Assembly (NCBI RefSeq): GCF_003382285.1
Contig: NZ_QTJR01000002.1
Span: forward strand, 186,001-250,000
Source of the DNA: Lysobacter soli
Lineage (GTDB): Bacteria; Pseudomonadota; Gammaproteobacteria; Xanthomonadales; Xanthomonadaceae
DNA: 64,000 nt
Direction: 5' to 3'
Both the position numbers and the translations under genes were made by a program. Each line of letters starts with the position of its first letter. Positions within the stretch are counted from its first letter, which is position 1. Positions 34,254 through 43,593 of the stretch are shown piece by piece. Below the pieces are notes generated by a model that saw only the letters and a program-made list of their open reading frames with translations, was not told where the DNA came from and ran no database searches.

Positions 34254-34372
34254 TCCGGACCACTTGTCCGACCCACTGGAAACCGGGGTCATTGCGTCAA
34301 ACAGGTTTCTACACAAAACGAGTGCGGCGAATCCTCGAGATCGCCGCGTACCAGAAACGGGAGGGGAGTACG

Positions 34373-37267
34373 GTGCAGAAGTTCGCAAGAAACACGCTGT
34401 CGCGCGCGTTGGGCCTGGCGCTGTTGGGTATGGCCAGCTCGACGGCTTTCGCGCAGCAGCAGGCCGCCACGCCGGCGGCCGACACGCAATCCACGCAGGC
34501 GCAGGCCGAGCAAGCGCAATCCACGCAGGACCAGGTGACCGAACTCGACCGCGTCGTCGCGAGCGGTTTTCGCCAGAGCCTGGAGTATTCGACGATGGCC
34601 AAGCGCGAGGCCAGCGGCTTCGTCGACGCCATCTACGCCGAGGACATCGGCAAGTTCCCGGACGTCAACATCGCCGAGTCGCTCGCGCGCATCCCGGGCA
34701 TCCAGCTCAACCGCGACGTCAACGGCGAAGGCCTCAACGTCGCCATCCGCGGCCTGCCCAGCAGCTTCACCAAGACGACCATCAACGGCCAGTCGGTCGC
34801 GACGGCGTCGATTGGCCTGGACGCGCAGAACGCGAACCGCGAAGTCGACCTGAACCTGTTCCCGACCGAATTCTTCACGCAGCTGAAGGTGTACAAGTCG
34901 CCGACGGCGGCGCTCACCGAAGGCGGCGCGTCCGGCGTGGTCGACATGCGCAACGTGCGCCCGTTCGACAACCCCGAATCGCAGGTCACCTATTCGCTGC
35001 AGGCCGACTACAACGACGTCAGCGAGAAGACGAGCCCGCGCGGCACCGTGATCGGCAGCTGGCTCAACGACGACAAGACCTTCGGCGTGCTGGTGGGCGT
35101 GACCTCGCAGCGCGGCCACATCGGCGTGGACGGCTACGAGACCGTCGGCTGGACCAATCCGAACCTGACCAATGCGCAGTGCGGCAACGGCGCGGCGAAC
35201 GGCGGCGGCTTCCCGGCGCTGGGCCAGCCCTGCAACGTCACCGGCGGCAACGGCTGGCGCATTCCGGACAGCATCGCCAGCCGTCCGGGCGAGACCATCG
35301 ACGCGCAGTGGCTGCGCGACCACAACCCGGGCCTGACCACGCAGCAGATCGGCGAAGCGCTGATCCCGCGCCTTGGCCGTCCGGTGCACATGTCCGGCGA
35401 TCGCGACCGCGATGCGTTCCTGGGCTCGGTGCAGTGGCGCCCGAACGAGAACCTCGAGGTGTATGCCGACGTGCTGTACACCGAGGCGCACCGCACCAAC
35501 GACCGCATCGACATCAACCTGATCGGCCGCAACGGCGCGATGGTGCCGACGAACATGCAGCTGGACGCCAACAACGTCGTCACCAGCGCCACGTTCGAGA
35601 ACGCGCAGTACTTCCTGGAAGCCCGGCCGTACGTCGAAGACGTCAAGTACTGGCAGTTCACGCCGGGCGCGACGTTCTGGTTCGACGAGGACATCAAGCT
35701 CGACGTGCAGGCCAGCGTCAGCCGCAGCTGGATGTACCGCGAGTCGCCGACCATCCTGTTCAACTCGCCGGTCACCACCGTGCAGTACACGAACAACGGC
35801 GATATCCCGACCGCGCAGAGCGGCCTGGACCTGAACGATCCGAACATCGGCTGGACCTGGACCGGCGGCCGCGTGTGGGCGCAGAACGAGAAGCGCGTGA
35901 CCGAGACCGGCGGCCTCAACGCCAGCCTGCAGTTCGGCGACGACCGCAACAACGTCACCATGGGCATCGCCTACGACGAGAACTCGCGCACCATCGTCGG
36001 CTTCGGCGACACGGGCACGAACTGGCAGCCGTACGCGTTCTCGCAGGTTCCGAGCTCCGCGCTTCCGAACTACCTCAGCCCGGGCCCGGCCGGCTTCGTG
36101 ACGGTCGACTTCGACCGCTTCATGGCCGACACGAACTACGCCTTCTACCGCGATTCTGCGGCCGAGGCGAACAACGCCAACACCAGCGCCCCGACGGGCG
36201 GTTTCGATGAAGCCAACACGGCGGCCTTCATCATGGTCAACGGCGAGTCGGAGATCTGGCACCGCAACCTGCGCTTCAACATGGGCGTGCGTTACGCGAT
36301 GACCGACCAGGACATCAGCGGCCCGGTCACCATCGGCGGCGTGCGCCAGTGGCAGACGCTGAGCAGCGACTACAACGAATGGCTGCCGTCGTTCAGCGCG
36401 GCGTGGGACGTGGCCGAAGACGTGGTGCTGCGCACCTCGGCCTCGCGCACGATGACGCGTCCGAACCCGAGCTCGATGCTGCCGGCGACGACCTTCAGCG
36501 ACATCTCCGCGCAGGTCGCCACGCAGGGCAACCCGGACCTGACCCCGTACACCTCGACCAACTTCGACATCGGCGGCGAGTGGTACACCGGCGGTGAAGG
36601 CTTCGTCGGCCTGACGCTGTTCAACAAGCGCATCAAGGGCTACACCTACCAGGGCGTGGTCACCCGTCCGTTCACCGACCTCGGCATCCCGTTCGAAAGC
36701 CTGGTCGATGCGCAGCAGCAGGCGATCAACTCGCGTGGCGGCCCGAGCGTGGCGACGGTCAACGTGCAGCAGCAGGTCAACGCCGACGCCGAGCTGGAGA
36801 TCAACGGCTGGGAAGCGATCTGGGTGCAGCCGCTGAGCATCGTGCTCGACGGCCTGGGCTTCATGGCCAACTACTCGAAGATCGATATCTCCACCATCGG
36901 CAAGGACGCGGCCGCGCTGTCGAGCAACGTCTACGGCCTGTCGCCGAGCCTGTGGAACGCGACCATCTACTGGGAGAACGACGTCGCCCAGGCGCGCCTG
37001 TCGTACAACTGGCAGGAAGGCTCCGCCGCCAGCGGTTCCAACCAGCAGGGCATTCCGTTCGCGCAGCTGTACGGCGAGGACCGCGGCCAGCTCGACCTGT
37101 CCAGCAGCTACACGCTGGTCAACGTCAAGTCCAAGCCGCAGATCTTCTTCAACGTGACCAACATCCTGGGCGAGGAGCGCCGTTCCTTCTTCGCCTTCGA
37201 GAACGCAGTCAACGACATGTACGATTTCGGCACCACGTACACGGTCGGCGTCCGCGGCACGTTCTGA
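34373..37267 (+). CDS. TonB-dependent outer-membrane receptor, xylan island
   Basis: This 964-residue receptor has a signal peptide (QKFARNTLSRALGLALLGMASSTAFA), a Gln/Ala-rich linker, a TonB-box-like segment (TELDRVVASGF), a plug (IYAEDIGKFPDVNIAESLARIPGIQLNR in pieces, GLNVAIRGLPSS) and a long beta-barrel ending in the aromatic YTVGVRGTF. The NIAESLARIPG plug is typical of Xanthomonas/Caulobacter carbohydrate receptors. It should import xylo-oligosaccharides with energy from TonB. GTG at 34373, preceded by GAGGGGAG, is preferred to the 27-residue-longer frame opening at 34292. Confidence 0.93.
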   Translation: MQKFARNTLSRALGLALLGMASSTAFAQQQAATPAADTQSTQAQAEQAQSTQDQVTELDRVVASGFRQSLEYSTMAKREASGFVDAIYAEDIGKFPDVNIAESLARIPGIQLNRDVNGEGLNVAIRGLPSSFTKTTINGQSVATASIGLDAQNANREVDLNLFPTEFFTQLKVYKSPTAALTEGGASGVVDMRNVRPFDNPESQVTYSLQADYNDVSEKTSPRGTVIGSWLNDDKTFGVLVGVTSQRGHIGVDGYETVGWTNPNLTNAQCGNGAANGGGFPALGQPCNVTGGNGWRIPDSIASRPGETIDAQWLRDHNPGLTTQQIGEALIPRLGRPVHMSGDRDRDAFLGSVQWRPNENLEVYADVLYTEAHRTNDRIDINLIGRNGAMVPTNMQLDANNVVTSATFENAQYFLEARPYVEDVKYWQFTPGATFWFDEDIKLDVQASVSRSWMYRESPTILFNSPVTTVQYTNNGDIPTAQSGLDLNDPNIGWTWTGGRVWAQNEKRVTETGGLNASLQFGDDRNNVTMGIAYDENSRTIVGFGDTGTNWQPYAFSQVPSSALPNYLSPGPAGFVTVDFDRFMADTNYAFYRDSAAEANNANTSAPTGGFDEANTAAFIMVNGESEIWHRNLRFNMGVRYAMTDQDISGPVTIGGVRQWQTLSSDYNEWLPSFSAAWDVAEDVVLRTSASRTMTRPNPSSMLPATTFSDISAQVATQGNPDLTPYTSTNFDIGGEWYTGGEGFVGLTLFNKRIKGYTYQGVVTRPFTDLGIPFESLVDAQQQAINSRGGPSVATVNVQQQVNADAELEINGWEAIWVQPLSIVLDGLGFMANYSKIDISTIGKDAAALSSNVYGLSPSLWNATIYWENDVAQARLSYNWQEGSAASGSNQQGIPFAQLYGEDRGQLDLSSSYTLVNVKSKPQIFFNVTNILGEERRSFFAFENAVNDMYDFGTTYTVGVRGTF

Positions 37268-37277
37268 TGCGGTAAGC

Positions 37278-37343
37278 CTCCCCCGCGCCCGCGGGGGAGA
37301 GGGGAAAACGCGGCCCGTCCAGTGCAGCGCACCGGGCGGGCCG
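37278..37343 (+). promoter_or_regulatory. two strong hairpins between receptor and transporter genes
   Basis: CTCCCCCGC..GCGGGGGAG (37278-37299) is followed by a longer hairpin CGGCCCGTCC..GGGCGGGCCG (37311-37343) with an inner GTGC..GCAC stem. Neither has a T-run, so full termination is doubtful; partial termination or RNA stabilisation of the receptor message is plausible. Confidence 0.5.
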
Positions 37344-37386
37344 TGGTGTATATGAAGCGGCGGCACAACGCACACGACAGGTGATC

Positions 37387-38868
37387 ATGAACAGCACTTC
37401 CGAACCGTTGTCGGTCACCGAAAAGATCGGCTACAGCCTCGGCGACCTCGCCGCGAACCTCATCTTCCAGACGCTGGTGACGTTCCTGGCGTTCTTCTAC
37501 ACCGACGTGTACCGCATCCCGGCGGCCACGGCGGCCACCATCATCTTCATCGGCGGCATCCTCGGCGCGTTCGTGTTCACGCCGATCGTGGGCATCGCAG
37601 CCGACCGCACCAACACGCGCTGGGGCAAGTTCCGCCCGTGGATCCTGTGGACGGCGATTCCCTTCGGCGTGTTCTCGCTGCTGGCCTTCAGCACGCCCGA
37701 TCTCGCGCCCGGCGCGAAGGTCGCCTACGCGATGGGCACCTACACGCTGCTGGTGATGATCTACGCCGCCAACAACCTGCCGTACTCGGCGCTGAGCGGC
37801 GTGCTCACCGGCTCGATGGCGCAGCGCAACAGCCTGTCGGCGTACCGCTTCGTCGCGGTGATGGTCGCGCAGTTCATCATCCAGGCGCTGCTGCTGCCGC
37901 TGGTGCTGATCCTCGGCGACGGCGACAAGGTGCGCGGCTTCCACAACACGATGATGCTGTTCGCCATCGTCGGCACGGTGTTCTTCCTGATCACCTTCTT
38001 CACCACGAAGGAGCGCATCGTTCCCGCGCCGGAGCAGAAGTCGAGCGTGAAGCAGGACCTGTCGGACCTGGCGCGCAACCGCCCGTGGGTGGTGATGCTG
38101 ATGCTGACCATCCTGGTGTTCGTGACGCTTGCGCTGAAGGGCGGCATGTACGTGTACTACTTCAAGTACTACCTCAGCGAGCCGCACCTGGCGGGGTTCC
38201 TCGACGAAGTCGGCTTCAACGGCTTCATCGCCGAACTCAACTCGGTGCTCACCGGCATGGGCCTGACGGAGTTCCAGTGGCCCAAGGACGCGCCGACGTC
38301 CGCGCTGAGCCTGTTCAACGCCGGCGGCATCATCTTCATGATCCTCGGCATCGGCTTCTCGAAGAAGCTCGCCGACCGTTTCGGCAAGCGCGACGTGTTC
38401 GGCGGCGCGCTGCTGGTGTCCACGCTGTTCATGCTGGTGTTCCTGCTGTTCCCGCCGCAGGCCACGTGGGTGGTGTTCGGCGCGCAGATCCTGCACGGCT
38501 TCTTCTACGGCATCACCATTCCGCTGCTGTGGGCGATGATCGCCGACGTCGCGGACTACTCCGAATGGAAGAACCACCGCCGTGCGACCGCGATCATCTT
38601 CTCGGCGATGCTGTGCGGGCTGAAGATCGGTCTGAGCGTCGGCGGCGCATCCGTCGCCGGCATCCTCGCGTACTACGGTTACAACGCCGATGCCGCGATG
38701 CAGTCGCCGCAGACCGTCGACGGCATCCGCCTGGCGGTGAGCCTGTACGCATCGATTCCGTTCCTGCTGTGCGTGGTGCTGCTGTTCCTGTACGAGATCA
38801 ACAAGCCGATGGAATCGCGCATCGAACAGGAACTTACCGCCCGCCGCCTGCAGGCCGCTTCGGCCTGA
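37387..38868 (+). CDS. GPH-family sugar:cation symporter
   Basis: The 493-residue protein is a glycoside-pentoside-hexuronide symporter: EKIGYSLGDLAANLIFQTL in helix 1, GIAADRTNTRWGKFRPWILW after helix 2, and AMIADVADYSEWKNHRRATAI near helix 10, all family signatures. Members such as XynB/XylP-type carriers import xylosides. It lies after the TonB receptor and before a cytoplasmic GH43 enzyme, so import of intact xylo- or arabinoxylo-oligosaccharides is likely. The ATG at 37387 is chosen over a GTG six bases upstream. Confidence 0.92.
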   Translation: MNSTSEPLSVTEKIGYSLGDLAANLIFQTLVTFLAFFYTDVYRIPAATAATIIFIGGILGAFVFTPIVGIAADRTNTRWGKFRPWILWTAIPFGVFSLLAFSTPDLAPGAKVAYAMGTYTLLVMIYAANNLPYSALSGVLTGSMAQRNSLSAYRFVAVMVAQFIIQALLLPLVLILGDGDKVRGFHNTMMLFAIVGTVFFLITFFTTKERIVPAPEQKSSVKQDLSDLARNRPWVVMLMLTILVFVTLALKGGMYVYYFKYYLSEPHLAGFLDEVGFNGFIAELNSVLTGMGLTEFQWPKDAPTSALSLFNAGGIIFMILGIGFSKKLADRFGKRDVFGGALLVSTLFMLVFLLFPPQATWVVFGAQILHGFFYGITIPLLWAMIADVADYSEWKNHRRATAIIFSAMLCGLKIGLSVGGASVAGILAYYGYNADAAMQSPQTVDGIRLAVSLYASIPFLLCVVLLFLYEINKPMESRIEQELTARRLQAASA

Positions 38869-38882
38869 TCCGGAGATTCCCC

Positions 38883-39899
38883 ATGTCCGACCTCTCCCAG
38901 AACCAGGACCTCAGCGCCATCGCCGCCAAGGCGATCTCGCAGCCGCTGGTCACGCACATCTACACCGCCGATCCGTCCGCGCACGTGTTCGAAGGCAAGC
39001 TGTACGTCTACCCCTCGCACGACATCGACGCCGGTATTCCGTTCGACGATGAAGGCTCGCACTTCGGCATGGAGGACTACCACGTCCTGCGCATGGACTC
39101 GCCCGACGGCGAGGCCGTGGACTGCGGCGTCGCGCTGCACGTGCGCGACGTGAAGTGGGCGCAGCGCCAGATGTGGGCGCCGGACGCGGCGACGAAGGAC
39201 GGCAAGTACTACCTGTATTTCCCGGCCAAGCGCGCCGATGGCGTGTTCCAGATCGGCGTCGCCGTCGGCGATCGTCCGGAAGGTCCGTTCGTTCCGCAGC
39301 CCGAGGCCATCGCCGGCAGTTATTCGATCGATCCGGCGGTGTTCACCGACGAAGACGGCGAGAGCTACATGTACTTCGGCGGCCTCTGGGGCGGTCAGCT
39401 GCAGAAGTACCGCGACAACGTGCGCGACGAGGCGCACGTCGAACCGGGCGACGACGAGCCCGCGCTCGGCCCGAAGGTCGCGCGCCTGCGCGGCGACATG
39501 CTGGAATTCGCAGAGGCGCCGCGCGAGGTCGTGATCCTCGACGAAAACGGTAAACCGCTGAAGGCCGGCGACCACGAGCGCCGTTTCTTCGAGGCGTCGT
39601 GGCTGCACCGGTTCGGCGGGAAGTACTACTTCTCGTATTCGACCGGCAACACGCACCTGCTGTGCTACGCGGTCGGCGACAGCCCGTACGGACCGTTCAC
39701 CTACCAGGGCCCGATCCTGACGCCGGTCGTGGGCTGGACCACGCATCACTCCATCGTCGAGTTCGACGGGCAGTGGTTCCTGTTCTATCACGACAGCATC
39801 CTGTCGGGCGGCGTGACGCACCTGCGTTCGATCAAGGTCGCGCCGCTGCAGCACGACGCGAACGGCCGCATCGTCACCATCGACCCGTATGGCGCGTGA
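38883..39899 (+). CDS. cytoplasmic GH43 beta-xylosidase/alpha-arabinofuranosidase
   Basis: The 338-residue enzyme has no signal peptide and is a single GH43 propeller: general base Asp in HIYTADPSAHVFEGKLYVY (residues about 26-44), GSYSIDPAVFTDEDGE and general acid Glu in FFEASWLHRFGGKYYF. It resembles GH43 subfamily 1. GGAGATT before the ATG fits. It should split oligosaccharides brought in by the GPH symporter into xylose or arabinose. Its stop overlaps the next gene by 11 bp. Confidence 0.9.
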   Translation: MSDLSQNQDLSAIAAKAISQPLVTHIYTADPSAHVFEGKLYVYPSHDIDAGIPFDDEGSHFGMEDYHVLRMDSPDGEAVDCGVALHVRDVKWAQRQMWAPDAATKDGKYYLYFPAKRADGVFQIGVAVGDRPEGPFVPQPEAIAGSYSIDPAVFTDEDGESYMYFGGLWGGQLQKYRDNVRDEAHVEPGDDEPALGPKVARLRGDMLEFAEAPREVVILDENGKPLKAGDHERRFFEASWLHRFGGKYYFSYSTGNTHLLCYAVGDSPYGPFTYQGPILTPVVGWTTHHSIVEFDGQWFLFYHDSILSGGVTHLRSIKVAPLQHDANGRIVTIDPYGA

Positions 39900-40704
39900 C
39901 GCCGCAACGGCGCGGCTCGAACCGGGCCCGCTGCTGACGCTCTCGCATGGCGCGATGTCGGTCGACGTCGCGCCCCAGGCCGGCGGGCGCATCGCGCAGA
40001 TCCGCGTCGACGGCATCGATCAACTCGCGGGTTTCAGCGACGACAACGACGCGACGATCGGCTGGGGTTCGTACCCGATGGTGCCGTGGGCGGGGCGCGT
40101 GCGTCGCGGCGAATTCGCGTTCGAAGGCGCCTCGCACCGGTTGCCGGCGAACCTCGGCGTGCACGCGATCCACGGCGTCGGCTTCGCGCTGCCGTGGCAG
40201 GTCGATTCGCAATCGACGCACCACGTCGAGTTGTCGCTGGCGCTGCCGGCCGACGAGCGCTGGCCGTTTGGCGGCATCGCGCGGCAACGCATCGAGCTCG
40301 AAGCACGCGGCCTGCACATGACGCTGTCGGCGACCGCCGGCGAACGCGCGATGCCGGCGGAACTGGGCTGGCATCCGTGGTTCCTCAAGCCCGACCGCAT
40401 CGAGTTCGCCCCGACCGCGTGGTATCCGCGCGACGACGACGGCATGGCGACGCGTCCGCTCGCGCCGCCGCCACCCGGCCCTTGGGACGACTGCTTCATG
40501 AATGACGCGCCGGTCGTCCTGCATCGTGGCGCACAGCGCATCACGCTGACCTCCGACTGCACGCACTGGGTCGTGTTCGACATGCCCGAGCGCACGACGT
40601 GCGTGGAGCCGCAGAGCGGCCCGCCGGATGCCTTCAACCTCGAACCGCGCGTGCTCGCGCCGGGGCAGACGCTGGAGCGCTGGTTCCGTTTGTCCTTCGA
40701 GTGA
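39889..40704 (+). CDS. aldose 1-epimerase family protein
   Basis: The 271-residue cytoplasmic protein has the galactose mutarotase fold: GRIAQIRVDGIDQLAG, the substrate block YPMVPWAGRVRRGEFAFEG, catalytic-type histidines in LGVHAIHGVGF and ELGWHPWFL, and the C-terminal Glu region TCVEPQSGPPDAFN. It would speed anomer exchange of xylose or arabinose released by the preceding GH43, helping xylose isomerase. It overlaps that gene and closes the plus-strand operon. Confidence 0.9.
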   Translation: MARDAATARLEPGPLLTLSHGAMSVDVAPQAGGRIAQIRVDGIDQLAGFSDDNDATIGWGSYPMVPWAGRVRRGEFAFEGASHRLPANLGVHAIHGVGFALPWQVDSQSTHHVELSLALPADERWPFGGIARQRIELEARGLHMTLSATAGERAMPAELGWHPWFLKPDRIEFAPTAWYPRDDDGMATRPLAPPPPGPWDDCFMNDAPVVLHRGAQRITLTSDCTHWVVFDMPERTTCVEPQSGPPDAFNLEPRVLAPGQTLERWFRLSFE

Positions 40705-40711
40705 CCTGAAG

Positions 40712-40765
40712 CCCCTCTCCCGCACGCGGGAGAGGGGTTGGGGTGAGGGCAGGCGCCCTCACGGC
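40712..40765. repeat. CCCTCTCCCG-type hairpin repeat downstream of the xylan island
   Basis: CCCCTCTCCCG (40712-40722) pairs with CGGGAGAGGGG (40727-40737), followed by TTGGGGTGAGGG and a second stem GTGAGGGC/GCCCTCAC. The same element occurs at 43849 and 43988. It may end transcription of the epimerase operon. Confidence 0.7.
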
Positions 40766-40861
40766 CAAAGCGCCCTCACCGCCACGAGCAGGGGCGCGCG
40801 GATATCCCCCTCAAACTTTGCTGCACTGCGCCGTTAACCCAATCGTGTCCTGGGGCGGCTC

Positions 40862-41716
40862 ATGTTCATCATCATCGGTTTCATCGTCGTAATCGGCAGC
40901 GTGCTGGGCGGTTTCGTGCTGTCGCACGGCCAGCTGGGCGCGTTGTGGCAGCCCTATGAGTTGCTCATCATCGGCGGCGCCGCGGCCGGCGCGTTCCTCG
41001 TCGCCAATCCGCTGAAGGTCGTCAAGGCGTGCCTGGGCGGCATTCCGCGCCTGCTCAAGGGCTCGCACTACAAGAAGTCCGACTACGTCGACATCCTCGC
41101 CATGCTCTACGACGTGCTGATGAAAGCGCGCCGCGAAGGCATGATGGCCATCGAGCGCGACGTGGACGAACCGCAGACGAGCGAGCTGTTCCAGAAGTAC
41201 CCGAAGCTGCTCGCCGACAAGCCGCTGATGGAGTTCACCACCGACTGCCTGCGCCTGATGGTCAGCGGCAACTTCGAGGCGCACGAACTCGAACAGGTGC
41301 TCGACATCGAGCTGGAAACGCATTCGAAGGAAGCCGACGAGCCCGCGCACGCGCTGCAGGTGCTGGCCGACTCGCTGCCGGGCTTCGGCATCGTCGCGGC
41401 GGTGCTGGGCATCGTGATCACGATGGCGTCCATCGGCGGCGAAGCGTCCGAGATCGGTCACCACGTCGCAGCCGCGCTGGTCGGCACCTTCCTCGGCATC
41501 CTGCTGGGTTACGGCTTCGTCGGCCCGCTCGCGGCGGCGATGCACCACCACGCGCAGGAAGAAGCCAAGGCGTTCGAGGTCATCAAGATGGCGCTGGTGT
41601 CGAGCGTGCGCGGCTACGCGCCGAGCGTGGCGGTGGAATTCGCGCGCAAGCTGCTGTTCTCCGACATGCGCCCGGCCTTCGCCGATTTGGACGCGCACCT
41701 GCGCGGCAAGCGCTGA
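40862..41716 (+). CDS. motA: flagellar motor stator protein MotA
   Basis: The 284-residue inner-membrane protein has four helices (about 1-20, 31-51, 170-190, 200-225), the large cytoplasmic loop with the charged residues KARREGMMAIERDVDEP, and the helix-3/4 block LPGFGIVAAVLGIVITMASIGG..GTFLGILLGYGFVGPLA. It forms the proton-driven stator with MotB, which follows after one base. No other flagellar gene is in the window, so the stator pair is separate from the main flagellar clusters. Confidence 0.95.
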   Translation: MFIIIGFIVVIGSVLGGFVLSHGQLGALWQPYELLIIGGAAAGAFLVANPLKVVKACLGGIPRLLKGSHYKKSDYVDILAMLYDVLMKARREGMMAIERDVDEPQTSELFQKYPKLLADKPLMEFTTDCLRLMVSGNFEAHELEQVLDIELETHSKEADEPAHALQVLADSLPGFGIVAAVLGIVITMASIGGEASEIGHHVAAALVGTFLGILLGYGFVGPLAAAMHHHAQEEAKAFEVIKMALVSSVRGYAPSVAVEFARKLLFSDMRPAFADLDAHLRGKR

Positions 41717-41717
41717 C

Positions 41718-42695
41718 ATGGCCGCCAACCGCGAACGGCCGGTCATCATCCTCCGGCCGATCAAGCGCGTGGCCGGCGGGCATCACGGCGGCGCGTGGAA
41801 GGTCGCCTACGCGGACTTCGTGACCGCGATGATGGCGTTCTTCCTGGTGATGTGGATCGTCGGCATCACCGACAAGCAGCAGCGCGCCGCGATTTCCGAA
41901 TACTTCAAGAACCCCAGCGCCGTGGTCGGCAAATCGCTCAAGCCTGCGCCGGGCGCGAACGGCCCCGGCGGCGCCGCGGACCGCCTGATCCCCACCACGA
42001 GCGCGGTCGCCGTCGCAGGCGGGCATGGCGCCGAGTTCGGCGCACGCGAGCCGATGAAGCTCTCGCCGCAGCAGGCCCGGGACATCGCGCGCGAGGAAGA
42101 AAAGCGCCGGCTCGACGCGCTCAAGCGGACGCTGGAAGAGGCGGTCGAACGCAGCCAGGCGTTGGCGCCGTTCAAGGACCAGCTGTTGATCGACCTCACG
42201 CCGGAAGGCCTGCGCATCCAGATCGTCGACAAGCAGAACCGGCCGATGTTCGACAACGCGAGTGCGCGCCTGAAGGACTACGCGCACGCGCTGCTCGGCG
42301 AGATGGGCGGCCTGCTCAACGATGCCCACCACCGCATCGCGCTCAGCGGCCACACCGACGAGGTGCCGTACCACTCGGCGGGCGGCTACGGGAACTGGGA
42401 ACTGTCCGCCGAACGCGCTAACGCCGCGCGCCGCGCGCTGGTCGAAGGCGGGCTGGAAGAAGACCGCATCTCGCGCGTGGTCGGACTGGCGGCGTCGGTG
42501 CCGTTCGACAAGCGCGATCCGCGCTCGCCGTTGAACCGTCGCATCAGCATCGTCGTGCAGAACCCGGAAGCCGACGTCATGACGCCGGCCGACAGCCTGC
42601 CCGGCAGCGGCGCACCGGCGCCGGGCGCGCTGCCGGAAGTGGGGCCGAACCGCGTCGCAGGCGCGCCGGACGAATCGGACCACGGGCACGGCTGA
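41718..42695 (+). CDS. motB: flagellar motor stator protein MotB
   Basis: The 325-residue protein has a single membrane helix with the proton-carrying Asp (D33 in AYADFVTAMMAFFLVMW), a plug/linker region and an OmpA-like peptidoglycan-binding domain (about 155-285) with SGHTDEVPYHSAGGYGNWELSAERANAARR and LNRRISIVV in pieces. The C-terminal ~35 residues are Pro/Gly-rich. It anchors the MotA ring to the cell wall. Confidence 0.95.
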   Translation: MAANRERPVIILRPIKRVAGGHHGGAWKVAYADFVTAMMAFFLVMWIVGITDKQQRAAISEYFKNPSAVVGKSLKPAPGANGPGGAADRLIPTTSAVAVAGGHGAEFGAREPMKLSPQQARDIAREEEKRRLDALKRTLEEAVERSQALAPFKDQLLIDLTPEGLRIQIVDKQNRPMFDNASARLKDYAHALLGEMGGLLNDAHHRIALSGHTDEVPYHSAGGYGNWELSAERANAARRALVEGGLEEDRISRVVGLAASVPFDKRDPRSPLNRRISIVVQNPEADVMTPADSLPGSGAPAPGALPEVGPNRVAGAPDESDHGHG

Positions 42696-42767
42696 CGTCC
42701 CGGTTTGCACTGGACGGTGCCTCGCCTTGCCGGTACGGTCGGCAGACTTTCGACCGGGGAACAGGGA

Positions 42768-43256
42768 ATGCTCAGGTACTTCGCAAGGCAGGCCGTCTTT
42801 ACGCTGGCGCTGGCGATCTCCGCCGCCGTGCCGGCCGCGGCCAACGAAATCCATCCGAACATGGATGCTACGGCGATCCTCGACCAGCAGCGGCAGCTCC
42901 GCGTCGAGGTGGAACAGCGCAGCGGCCGGTACAAGGACATGCCCGCCACCGAGCGCGCCACGCTGCTGCGCGAGCAGGACAAGGTCTTCACCTTGCTGCG
43001 AGACCGCAGCGCGATCACGGAGCTGCCCGAGGCCGATCGCATCGTCGTGTTCAACTCGCTCGAATCGATCTCCGCCATCGTCAACCGCGCGCCGGAAGAG
43101 AAGCTCGTGTGCGAGCGCACGCGCAAGATCGGAAGCAACCGCACCGAGACCGTCTGCATGACCGCCGCCGAACGCCGCGCGCGTCGCGAAGCCGACGCCA
43201 AGGCGCTGGGCGATCGCAACGCCGCCTGCCTGAAAGGCGGCGCGGATTGCCTCTAG
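42768..43256 (+). CDS. exported protein of unknown function (paralogue of the gene at 54157)
   Basis: The 162-residue protein has a signal peptide (about 1-25, AISAAVPAAAN), a helical middle with LREQDKVFTLLRDRSAITELPEADR, and a C-terminal motif CERTRKIGSNRTETVCMTAAERR with two cysteines 15 positions apart, suited to a disulfide. GGGGA and CAGGGA lie shortly before the ATG. The same layout and motif appear in the protein at 54157-54636. It follows motB by 72 bp but nothing links it to motility. Confidence 0.75.
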   Translation: MLRYFARQAVFTLALAISAAVPAAANEIHPNMDATAILDQQRQLRVEVEQRSGRYKDMPATERATLLREQDKVFTLLRDRSAITELPEADRIVVFNSLESISAIVNRAPEEKLVCERTRKIGSNRTETVCMTAAERRARREADAKALGDRNAACLKGGADCL

Positions 43257-43383
43257 CGCGTTCGTCGACGACCGGCGCGCATCACGGGCGTGGGGGCGGG
43301 CAGGGACTATGATCGGGCGGCGCGCGCCACGCGCGCTGCAGGCATCCGCGTAGTCCGTCCGAACCCCCACCCGGAGAGCGACC

Positions 43384-43593
43384 ATGAGCGAACACGTCTA
43401 CAAGCACCTCGAACTGACCGGCTCGTCGAAGACGAGCACCGACGATGCGATCCGCCGCGCGATCGAGCGCGCGTCGGAGACGGTGCGCAACATCAAGTGG
43501 TTCTGCGTGCAGGACGTCCGCGGCCACGTCGAGGACGGCAAGGTCGCCCACTGGCAGGTGACGATCAAGGTGGGGTTCACGCTGGAGGAGTGA
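43384..43593 (+). CDS. dodecin
   Basis: The 69-residue protein is a typical dodecin: [23 protein letters not shown], the flavin-contacting [19 protein letters not shown] (W near residue 36) and the closing [13 protein letters not shown]. Dodecins form hollow dodecamers that store or buffer flavins (FMN, riboflavin) in the cytoplasm. A good ribosome-binding sequence (GGAGAG) precedes the ATG by seven bases. Confidence 0.93.
   Translation: MSEHVYKHLELTGSSKTSTDDAIRRAIERASETVRNIKWFCVQDVRGHVEDGKVAHWQVTIKVGFTLEE

Larger units (their letters stand above)
33983..34372. other. divergent control region of exuT operon and TonB receptor gene
   Basis: This 390-bp region has no credible gene. It contains two xyl-boxes, 161 bp apart, one placed for each of the divergent transcription units. 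No clear -35/-10 pair could be assigned with confidence. Confidence 0.7.

Noticed and set aside
34289-37375. A 1028-codon minus-strand frame opposite the TonB receptor gene
   Set aside because: Shadow of the receptor's reading frame; no ribosome-binding site, no recognisable domain.
42412-42424. GCGCTAAC inside motB, resembling half a xyl-box
   Set aside because: Only one half is present, it lies within a coding region, and there is no palindrome.
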